From Thermoplasmata archaeon (lineage in GTDB: Archaea > Thermoplasmatota > JAKEGO01): DNA of 21,540 nt. Positions within the stretch are counted from its first letter, which is position 1. Each line of letters starts with the position of its first letter. The notes under the pieces are model-generated. The model saw only the letters and a list, made by a program, of their open reading frames with translations, ran no database searches and was not told the DNA's origin. Shown here piece after piece: positions 7,251-12,922 of this stretch. The stretch lies in contig JAKEGO010000092.1 in assembly GCA_022615805.1 (NCBI GenBank), positions 1 to 21,540 of the forward strand, given 5' to 3'. A program made the position numbers and the translations under genes.

Positions 7251-7460
7251 CGCGGACCCGTGGCCTCTGCCGGGTCCTTCCGCCCAGGAGTTCTGCCATC
7301 GCCCGTTCTGTCAGCACTCCAACTACTGGTCTGGGAATTGCCTCGATGGTCACTGCGCTCATTCGTGAACAAGGCGATACCCGGCGAGTCAAGGACCCAT
7401 CGAGCAGGGCTGGCCCATTCGCCCACTCATCTTCACCCATCGGGCGAATGGTCCCTTTTT
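7251..7460 (+). ncRNA. Candidate ~205-nt structured RNA (copy 2 of the two-copy family)
   Basis: The gap 7092-7506 has no credible protein gene but has the layout of an RNA gene. A TATA-like box is followed at the predicted start by GGACCCG (7254-7260) paired perfectly with CGGGTCC (7271-7277). Possible internal pairing includes CCCAG (7282-7286) with CTGGG (7331-7335). A conserved block (7380-7415) matches window positions 1-36. The 3' end is a long hairpin, CCATTCGCCC (7415-7424) with GGGCGAATGG (7442-7451), extended by GG/CC across one C/T mismatch, then CCCTTTTT. It converges on tRNA-Ala(GGC). I could not match it to RNase P, SRP or C/D RNA by conserved motifs. The middle structure is unverified. 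Confidence 0.45.
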
Positions 7461-7506
7461 GATCGACCTTTTTCTGACGTGCCATTGATGTCCGAAAAAG
7501 GTCGGA

Positions 7507-7579
7507 TGGACCGGACGGGATTTGAACCCGTGGCCTCTACCATGCCAAGGTAGCGATCTTCCAGCTGATCTACCGGCCC
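7507..7579 (-). tRNA. tRNA-Ala (anticodon GGC)
   Basis: The minus strand folds into a complete 73-nt cloverleaf. Acceptor GGGCCGG/CCGGTCC carries a G3-U70 pair and discriminator A. D stem is GATC/GATC; anticodon stem CTACC/GGTAG holds loop TTGGCAT (anticodon GGC); T stem ACGGG/CCCGT holds TTCAAAT. No intron and no encoded CCA. A TATA box (7606-7613) lies upstream and CTTTTTC lies just past the 3' end. Its 5' region and promoter are duplicated at 7863-7978. Confidence 0.97.
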
Positions 7580-7675
7580 AAGAGGACCTTTGTAACAGCG
7601 ATGACATTATAATCCTTTCCCTGACAGATGTGGCATGGTGGGCCACAGGTGGCCTCTGCCATCCGGGAGAACGAG
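7560..7675. repeat. 116-bp direct repeat, copy A (tRNA 5' end plus promoter)
   Basis: This segment matches 7863-7978 at 114 of 116 positions (differences at 7637 and 7639), with a constant offset of 303 bases. It covers the first 20 nt of tRNA-Ala(GGC), its short leader, the TATA box ATTATAAT (7606-7613) and about 60 bases further upstream. The upstream part includes a perfect short palindrome, GGCCAC-AG-GTGGCC (7641-7654). Confidence 0.95.
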
Positions 7676-7710
7676 GCCATCGGTGATCAGATGAGTTCTC
7701 ACGGACAAGA

Positions 7711-7728
7711 CCACGCCCGGTGGCGTGG
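7711..7728. other. GC-rich hairpin CCACGCC-CGGT-GGCGTGG
   Basis: A perfect 7-bp inverted repeat with a 4-base loop, extendable with G-U pairing. On the minus strand it lies 4 bases past the truncated tRNA-Ala copy and could end or fold the transcript from the duplicated promoter. Confidence 0.6.
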
Positions 7729-7734
7729 CCGGCG

Positions 7735-7882
7735 TGCCAAGGTAGCGATCTTCCGCAGGAAAGGACTTCGCCCATTGCCAGTCCTTTCCGAGGATGGACA
7801 TCTCAATGGTGTCAACCATATCTGGCCATAGAAGCGGGCGCACCCGAAGGGGGCGCCGTCCATCCAGCTGATCTACCGGCCC
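7735..7882 (-). pseudogene. Broken tRNA-Ala(GGC) copy with a 108-nt structured insertion
   Basis: Positions 7863-7882 equal nt 1-20 of the intact tRNA-Ala(GGC), and 7735-7754 equal nt 18-37, so the tRNA is interrupted in the D loop with GGA duplicated. Between them lie 108 bases (7755-7862). The tRNA match stops exactly after nt 37, the base 3' of the anticodon; the 3' half is missing apart from a GGCCACG resembling the variable region. It cannot be a working tRNA as it stands. The duplicated promoter upstream is intact, so it may still be transcribed. Whether it is a decayed tRNA or a new RNA made from tRNA parts is open. Confidence 0.8.
7755..7862. other. Hairpin-rich insertion within the broken tRNA copy
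   Basis: The insert has nested inverted repeats. GGAAAGGACT (7758-7767) pairs perfectly with AGTCCTTTCC (7780-7789). GGATGGAC (7792-7799) pairs with GTCCATCC (7858-7865), reaching 3 bases into the tRNA part. Inside that stem lie ATGGT/ACCAT (7806-7819, loop GTCA) and GGCGCACCC/GGGGGCGCC (7837-7857, one mismatch, loop GAA). There is no ORF. This could be a small non-autonomous mobile element or part of a structured RNA; no match to a known family is recognised. Confidence 0.7.
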
Positions 7883-7978
7883 AAGAGGACCTTTGTAACA
7901 GCGATGACATTATAATCCTTTCCCTGACAGATGTGGCATTGCGGGCCACAGGTGGCCTCTGCCATCCGGGAGAACGAG
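7863..7978. repeat. 116-bp direct repeat, copy B (promoter of the broken tRNA)
   Basis: This is the second copy of the 7560-7675 segment. The TATA box ATTATAAT (7909-7916) and the spacing to the tRNA 5' end are unchanged, so the promoter should still work on the minus strand. Bases 7979-8070 between this repeat and the permease stop show nothing I can name. Confidence 0.95.
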
Positions 7979-8070
7979 CCCGACAGACACCAGACACGCC
8001 ATCGAGCGGATCCCGGTCCCACGTGCGAACTGCGACGATTTGGAGGTCGCTCCTTGACCCGGACATGAGG

Positions 8071-9351
8071 TCACATCAGGTAAACGATCACCGGTATCAG
8101 CAGGACCCCCATGGCGTGGCTCCGCCTGACGCCCAGTTCGACGGGGACCTGGCCGACCAGGGTGCCGACCGCCAACACGACGAGGCCGATGGCCCCGGTG
8201 AACAGTAGGACGAGGAGGACGATGGTGACGAATATGGCCGCGTTCAACGCCCGGTACGGTATCCTGGAGAAGGTCCGTGCAGCCATCTTCCCGAGGATGA
8301 CCGTGAGCACGAAGGAGACCGCGCCCGCGAGGAGGACGGCCGCGACGATGTGGAGCATCACGGGGGGAGGGGCGTCCGTCCAAAGCGGCGTCTCGACCAC
8401 CTCCCGGATCGCGATGGCCGCGCCGGACCTGCCCCGGCCGATGACGAAGAGCGCCATTATCGCGTAGAAGGCGTTCGCCGTGTTCACGCTCGACAGGGTG
8501 ACGATCACCTGCTCCACGTGCCGCTCGCCCCGTGCGAGCATCGAGAGGACGGTCGCGTGCGCGGAGCTCATCCCCGGGAGGAAGCCGAGGAGGGAGCCAC
8601 CGACCGTTCCCGTCGCAACGGAGCACGCGGTCGTTGCGGGGGAGAGCGTGGGGGCACCTATTGACTGGGGAGGCACTGAACTCGAGGACCTCATGGCCTC
8701 GATCAGTGGTGGCACACCGAAGACGCCGCTGAGGACGGGGAAGAGGATGTTCCCCGGGAGCGGCATGAGCGGGCACGGTTCCACCTCGAGGACGACGAGG
8801 CCGAAGAGGCCGGAGAGGAGGAGGACGACGGTTCCGGCGGAGGGACCGTACCACCATTGCTCGGGTCGGCCCCCGCGCTCCGTAAGCGTGAGGACGATGC
8901 ACAGGCCGACAAGGACGGTGACGATGTTCTCCCTCAGGACCGGGTAGATGCCCGAATCGATGAAGACGAACCTGAACGGAAGGAGCATTGCCACTCCCAT
9001 CAGCAGCGCCAGCCCGCTCCCCACGGCGGAGAGACAAACGGCCTCGAACCCGCGTCCCTCCTGGACCATCGAATGTGCCGGCAGGACGACGAGCGCCGTG
9101 TCCTCCTCCGGCACCCCGAGGAACGCCGAGGGGATGAAATCGAGGAACGTGTGGGCGGTCGCCGCGGTCGCGATGATGATCGCTATCCCGAAGCCTCCGC
9201 CGAGCGCAGCATAGAGGGGCCCGGAGGCCGAGAGGAGGAGGAGCGCCATCGTATTTACGTGAAGTCCGGGCGTCAGGCCGGTCAGAACGCCGATGCCCGT
9301 CCCGAGGAGCGCCATGGTGACGACTGTCACGATGACGGCCACCATCGCCAT
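8071..9351 (-). CDS. TctA/DUF112-type membrane permease
   Basis: This 426-aa polytopic membrane protein has about ten hydrophobic segments. It has the family's duplicated signature: LTGLTPGLHVNT (23-34) in the first half and LLGFLPGMSSAHA (254-266) in the second. Both resemble the GxxPGxG-like reentrant motifs of tripartite tricarboxylate transporter large subunits (TctA). I see no TctB small subunit or TctC binding protein nearby, as is common for archaeal members, so the substrate is unknown; an organic anion such as citrate is possible by family. The start is 9 bases after the stop of the OB-fold protein gene, so both are probably on one transcript. A nearby alternative ATG at 9345 cannot be ruled out. 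Confidence 0.85.
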   Translation of the reverse strand: MAMVAVIVTVVTMALLGTGIGVLTGLTPGLHVNTMALLLLSASGPLYAALGGGFGIAIIIATAATAHTFLDFIPSAFLGVPEEDTALVVLPAHSMVQEGRGFEAVCLSAVGSGLALLMGVAMLLPFRFVFIDSGIYPVLRENIVTVLVGLCIVLTLTERGGRPEQWWYGPSAGTVVLLLSGLFGLVVLEVEPCPLMPLPGNILFPVLSGVFGVPPLIEAMRSSSSVPPQSIGAPTLSPATTACSVATGTVGGSLLGFLPGMSSAHATVLSMLARGERHVEQVIVTLSSVNTANAFYAIMALFVIGRGRSGAAIAIREVVETPLWTDAPPPVMLHIVAAVLLAGAVSFVLTVILGKMAARTFSRIPYRALNAAIFVTIVLLVLLFTGAIGLVVLAVGTLVGQVPVELGVRRSHAMGVLLIPVIVYLM

Positions 9352-9360
9352 TGCCCCCGA

Positions 9361-10371
9361 TTACGAGCCCACCGGCTCTCCAGTATCGATGGCGTACCTG
9401 AGACCGTCGAGGACCAGCCTCCCAGTCGCCTCGCCGTACCCGGCGGTGCCATTCCCGAGGAGAGGGATCTCGATGCCATCTGAGAGTATCGCGGCACCAT
9501 CGGTCCCCACGGTGATGTTCCCGGTAAGGACGATCATCGCGTTCTCGTACCGCCAAGGCTCCTCCGCGAGCGCTCCCGCGGCCACGTGGAACGGCCCATG
9601 GGCCTCGAGGACGCGGACGTCGCCCCGGACGCGGAACCGGCAGCTCGACCGGTCGTACTCGACCGCGCCCGCGACCTCGACGATGTCGCCCATGTGGGCC
9701 CCGTGGTCCGGAGCGATCACGCGGATGGACCCGTCGATGGTCACGACCGGGATGGAGGAACCCCACGGCTCCTGCTCCACGAGCCCCTGGAACGAGACGT
9801 TCGAGGGGACCGCCCACGGGGCGTCCATGAACCGATCGCAGGACAGGCAGTCCCTGTCGTAGACGTGGACCGCGCCGGCGTGCCAGACCCCGACCGCTCC
9901 GATGTCGATGCCCTCTATCGGGCTGACCTCCACGTGGAACACGACCGGAACGAACATCGGGCCGAGGCCGATCGCCCACCCTCCATCTGGCCCGGCGAGG
10001 GAGCCCTTGCAGGCGACCCAGCGGCCATCGGCGGCAAGCGATGGCTCGACCCTTTCGAGCGTGCGCAGGACATCCGCCCTGAAGACCTGTATGTAGACGG
10101 TCCGGCCCTCGACGACGCGTCCCCGAAGGGCGACGACGTCGCCGGGGCGGAGGTCCGCACGGCCGTAGGCCTGGACGGTCCACCCGTCCTGCCATAGCGT
10201 CGCGCCGTCCCCCTCCGCCCCGACGACCAGCGCCTCCACTGCGACCTCCTCCCCGACGTGGTCGCCGAGCTCGGCAAGGTGCACCGGGGCCGGTTCGGGC
10301 GTCACCATGGAGAGGAGGGCAACCCCCGCGAAGGCGAGGGCGACGTAGGCGAGGGAGATGCGCCGGAACAT
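9361..10371 (-). CDS. Membrane-anchored protein with OB-fold-like repeats
   Basis: This 336-aa protein starts with a signal or anchor helix (about 5-22, ISLAYVALAFAGVALLSMV). The rest is beta-rich and looks like three or four OB-fold-type units, with recurring phrases such as LGDHVGEEVAVEALVVG (35-51), LRPGDVVALRGRVVEG (74-89) and MGDIVEVAGAVEY (about 225-240). One CxxC pair, C175 and C178 (DCLSCDRF), sits between units. Similar secreted OB-fold proteins are annotated as nucleic-acid-binding, but extracytoplasmic location makes that doubtful. It is first in an operon with the TctA-like permease and could be an accessory subunit; this is inference. A TATA box (CGCTTTATCG, 10394-10403) lies 27 bases before the ATG. 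Confidence 0.8.
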   Translation of the reverse strand: MFRRISLAYVALAFAGVALLSMVTPEPAPVHLAELGDHVGEEVAVEALVVGAEGDGATLWQDGWTVQAYGRADLRPGDVVALRGRVVEGRTVYIQVFRADVLRTLERVEPSLAADGRWVACKGSLAGPDGGWAIGLGPMFVPVVFHVEVSPIEGIDIGAVGVWHAGAVHVYDRDCLSCDRFMDAPWAVPSNVSFQGLVEQEPWGSSIPVVTIDGSIRVIAPDHGAHMGDIVEVAGAVEYDRSSCRFRVRGDVRVLEAHGPFHVAAGALAEEPWRYENAMIVLTGNITVGTDGAAILSDGIEIPLLGNGTAGYGEATGRLVLDGLRYAIDTGEPVGS

Positions 10372-10393
10372 GGCCCCATCTCGTCCGCGCGGA

Positions 10394-10490
10394 ACGATAA
10401 AGCGATTGGAGCGCCCGCGAACTCATTTAAGAGGATAGTGGTACACACCTTGAGGTGCGGCGCGACCGCGCTCGGATAACGATAAATATG
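10394..10490. promoter_or_regulatory. Divergent promoter region (OB-fold gene and DUF63 gene)
   Basis: Two TATA boxes face away from each other. CGCTTTATCG on the minus strand (10394-10403) is about 27 bases from ATG 10371, and GATAAATA on the plus strand (10481-10488) is centred about 26 bases from ATG 10512. A further CTCTTAAATG on the minus strand (about 10423-10432) could be a second promoter. Confidence 0.55.
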
Positions 10491-10511
10491 CTTACGGGGC
10501 ATGGCCGGGGG

Positions 10512-11690
10512 ATGACGGAGGACGGCGAGCGTGATGGAGTGCCACCCTGGGCGGGCCTCCGGACCGCCTTGGCCCGCCACTGGGCCTGTGCACTGGCACT
10601 TTCCATTGCCGTCTTCCTGCTCGCGCTGCCCCTGGAGCCGATCTGGTCGTCGTACACTCATCCCTACCTTTGGGGCCCGGTGGCGTCTGACGCCGCCGGA
10701 CGCGAGGTCGACGGGATCCGGCCGGGGTATTCGCGCGTCAACACGGCCACCTATGCCGTGCTCATGATCGCGGGCCTCCTCCTCGCACGACGGCTCCTTG
10801 CACGCGCCGCGGTCCAGATCGACAGGCGGCTCGTACTCGCCTCCCTCCCCTTCATTGCCCTCGGCGCGACGCTCCGCGTCCTCGAGGATTCCGCCTACTA
10901 CAGGACGCCCCTCGCCTACCTCTTCATCTCGCCGCTCATCTACGCCCTCATCGCCTGCGTGCTCCTGCTCCTCCTCTGGGCAGCGTCCCTGATCGAGAGG
11001 CTTCCCCGTGGGACCCGTCCGGCGGCCGTCGCCCTGGTCATCGCGGCCATAGGCATGTTCTCCCTGGCCGTCGGGTCCGGGTCGCGTTGGACCTCGCCAC
11101 CGCTGGTCGCTTTCACCTGCGCCCTACTTGCGACCACCTTCGCGGTCACGCCCCTGCCCAGGGACCGTTCCAGCGTCCTCTTCTACCTCGGTATCTCCCT
11201 CCTACTGCTATCGGTGCTGCCCATCGCGCGCTTCGTCCACATGGGCTCCTGGGACGGCGTGGGCGCGGTCGAGACGAACGCATGGGTGGTCCCGGCCACC
11301 GTGGGGATCGCGGCCGGCCTCACCCTTCTGACCTGGGCGCTGTGGGCGTATGCGGTCCGCAGGGGGTGGACGTCCGTCGCGCCGACGGCGATGCCTCTCT
11401 TCTTCGCGCACCTCCTCGATGGCACCGCCACCGCCGTGGGGATCGAGCACTTCGGCATGTGGGAGAAGCACTGGCTCCCGAGCGCCCTCATCGACGCCAC
11501 TGGGACCGCGTGGGTCATGATCCCCATGAAGCTGTTCGTCGTCGGTCTTTTCGTCGGCCTCGTGCGCGGGCCGTTCCGGAGGGACATCGATGCCGACCCC
11601 GAGCTCTACCACCTCGTATACCTTGCGGTGTTGGTGCTCGGCCTCGCCCCTGGGCTGAGGGACATGTTCCGCGTGGCGCTGGGCGTCTGA
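10512..11690 (+). CDS. DUF63 family archaeal membrane protein
   Basis: This 392-aa multi-pass membrane protein has roughly nine or ten hydrophobic helices from residue 25 on. Family signatures I recognise from DUF63 are LRVLEDSAYY (121-130), FAHLLDGTATAVG (298-310), EKHWLP (318-323) and LGLAPGLRDMFRVALGV at the C-terminus. The conserved Asp, His and Glu residues in membrane segments suggest a catalytic or transport role, but the family has no firm function. I chose ATG 10512 rather than GTG 10455 or ATG 10488 because those overlap the TATA box GATAAATA, which lies 26 bases before 10512. It is divergently transcribed from the OB-fold/permease operon. Confidence 0.9.
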   Translation: MTEDGERDGVPPWAGLRTALARHWACALALSIAVFLLALPLEPIWSSYTHPYLWGPVASDAAGREVDGIRPGYSRVNTATYAVLMIAGLLLARRLLARAAVQIDRRLVLASLPFIALGATLRVLEDSAYYRTPLAYLFISPLIYALIACVLLLLLWAASLIERLPRGTRPAAVALVIAAIGMFSLAVGSGSRWTSPPLVAFTCALLATTFAVTPLPRDRSSVLFYLGISLLLLSVLPIARFVHMGSWDGVGAVETNAWVVPATVGIAAGLTLLTWALWAYAVRRGWTSVAPTAMPLFFAHLLDGTATAVGIEHFGMWEKHWLPSALIDATGTAWVMIPMKLFVVGLFVGLVRGPFRRDIDADPELYHLVYLAVLVLGLAPGLRDMFRVALGV

Positions 11691-11699
11691 GACACCAAG

Positions 11700-11710
11700 G
11701 CACTTATCCA
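11700..11710 (+). promoter_or_regulatory. TATA-like box for the Mut7-C / methyltransferase operon
   Basis: GCACTTATCCA is centred about 26 bases before ATG 11731, the same spacing as other leaderless starts in the window. Confidence 0.45.
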
Positions 11711-11730
11711 AGTTCGCTGATACGACCGAG

Positions 11731-12213
11731 ATGCGGTTCGTGTGCGACAGGATGCTCGGCCGCCTTTGCAGGTGGCTTCGCATGATGGGGGTCGACGCGA
11801 TCTATCCGCAGGAGGTCCCGGACGCGGAGCTCCTGGGCACCGCGTCCTCGGAGGGGAGGATGCTGCTGTCCCGGGACAGGGCGCTCGTCGACGGGGCCGG
11901 CGACCTGGGTTTCTACATCGAGGCGCTCGACCTCGATGGGCAGGTCCTTGAGTTCATGGGACGGTTCGGCGCGCCGGGGGACTGGTTCACCCGCTGCACG
12001 GCATGCAACGGCCCCCTCTCGGGGGACGAGCCCGCCGGATGCTCGGGGGCGGTGCCCGAGGGGATCGAGCATCGTCATGCCGAGATCTGGTCGTGCCGTT
12101 CCTGCGGCCAGCGGTACTGGCCGGGGACGCAGTACGCGTCGATACTGAAGCGCCTCGAGGGCCTCCGCGTGGGAGGCTGCTACGGGGAGGTGGCCTGCGA
12201 TGGACCTCGATGA
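11731..12213 (+). CDS. Mut7-C family RNase (PIN-like) with zinc ribbon
   Basis: This 160-aa protein matches the Mut7-C domain: a PIN-like nuclease core followed by a zinc ribbon. It opens RFVCDRMLGRLCRWLRMMGVDAIY (2-25), with D6 as a likely metal ligand, and has MLLSRDRAL (44-52) with D49. The zinc ribbon pairs are C89-x-x-C92 (RCTACNGPL) and C122-x-x-C125 (WSCRSCGQRYWPGTQ). The family is named after the C-terminus of the animal exonuclease Mut-7; archaeal members are predicted RNases, mostly uncharacterised. It overlaps the methyltransferase by 14 bases, so the two are translated together, which suggests a shared RNA substrate, perhaps tRNA. Confidence 0.92.
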   Translation: MRFVCDRMLGRLCRWLRMMGVDAIYPQEVPDAELLGTASSEGRMLLSRDRALVDGAGDLGFYIEALDLDGQVLEFMGRFGAPGDWFTRCTACNGPLSGDEPAGCSGAVPEGIEHRHAEIWSCRSCGQRYWPGTQYASILKRLEGLRVGGCYGEVACDGPR

Positions 12214-12901
12214 GATCGTCCGTCGGCACATGTGCGCGGTCTACGAGGACATCTGGGAGCACTTCGACGTCAAGAGGCCGAGGCCCTGGGAGGAGGTCGT
12301 CGACTTCGTGGACCGCTGCGAGGGGCGCACGGCGGTGGACATCGGCAGCGGGAACGGCAGGAACGCGGTCGTCCTTGCCGACAGGGGGTTCGACGTCGTG
12401 GCGGTCGACCGCTGCGTGCCGCTGCTGAGGTCGACGCTGTCGCGGGAGAGGTCAGGCGACGGGACCCTCCATCTTGTCCAGGGGGATATGGTCTCCCTGC
12501 CCCTCGCCGACTCCACCTTCGACGTCGCGATCATGGTCGCGGGAATACACCACTTCCCCACGGAGGAGGGGAGGCTCCGATGCCTCGAGGAGATGCGGCG
12601 GGTCATGGCTCCTGGCGCTCGAGGGCAGGTCACATCGTGGGGGCTCCACCAGGAGAGGGTCCCGTGGGAGGAGATGAGGACCTCCATCGAGACCGAGTGG
12701 GGCCCCGTCTCGCTCGATGATCCGCGGGACAGGTTCGTCCCTTGGAAGGAGGGGGGGCGCGTCCGTTGGAGGTACTACCACTTCTTCACGGAACGAGAGC
12801 TCCGGGAGCTCTCGGAGCGGGTATTCGGCGCAGCGCGGGCGTTCACCTCCGGGGACAACGTCTTCGTCGAGGTGGCGCGTGAAGACGGTGACCTTAAATA
12901 A
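12200..12901 (+). CDS. Class I SAM methyltransferase, Trm9/ALKBH8-like
   Basis: This 233-aa protein has the Rossmann SAM-binding fold. Motif I is VDIGSGNGRN (46-55), the acidic loop is VVAVD (66-70), and motif IV is FDVAIMVAGIHHF (107-119). The C-terminal FVPWKEGGRVRWRYYHFF (179-196) matches the pattern in eukaryotic Trm9 and the ALKBH8 methyltransferase domain, which methylate carboxymethyl-uridine at the tRNA wobble position. A tRNA wobble methyltransferase role is therefore likely; generic annotation would be 'class I SAM methyltransferase'. A GGAGG lies 10 bases before the ATG. The gene overlaps the end of the Mut7-C gene. Its TAA stop lies inside the TATA box of the next gene. Confidence 0.88.
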   Translation: MDLDEIVRRHMCAVYEDIWEHFDVKRPRPWEEVVDFVDRCEGRTAVDIGSGNGRNAVVLADRGFDVVAVDRCVPLLRSTLSRERSGDGTLHLVQGDMVSLPLADSTFDVAIMVAGIHHFPTEEGRLRCLEEMRRVMAPGARGQVTSWGLHQERVPWEEMRTSIETEWGPVSLDDPRDRFVPWKEGGRVRWRYYHFFTERELRELSERVFGAARAFTSGDNVFVEVAREDGDLK

Positions 12902-12902
12902 G
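12892..12902 (+). promoter_or_regulatory. TATA box for the M28 peptidase gene
   Basis: CCTTAAATAAG is centred about 26 bases before ATG 12923. It includes the TAA stop codon of the preceding methyltransferase gene. Confidence 0.65.
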
Positions 12903-12922
12903 TGTGACGCGGATTTGTCACC

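Noticed and set aside
7251..7460. RNase P RNA or SRP RNA as the identity of the candidate RNA
   Set aside because: The universally conserved RNase P (GAGGAAAGTCC-like) and SRP domain IV (GGAAGG...AGCA) motifs are not present on either strand.
7114..7485. 123-codon minus-strand frame in the tRNA gap
   Set aside because: No promoter, no Shine-Dalgarno and no recognisable motif; it overlaps the candidate RNA and its terminator hairpin.
7389..8066. Small minus-strand frames repeating RSPGWQRPPVA and SSLLQRSSWAGRSAG
   Set aside because: These repeats are translations of the duplicated tRNA promoter and tRNA 5' end, not protein.
7910..10426. An 838-codon minus-strand open frame
   Set aside because: It is the shifted frame of the OB-fold and permease genes in high-GC DNA; its translation is rich in R, G and P with no domain, while the other frame gives clean membrane and beta-domain proteins.
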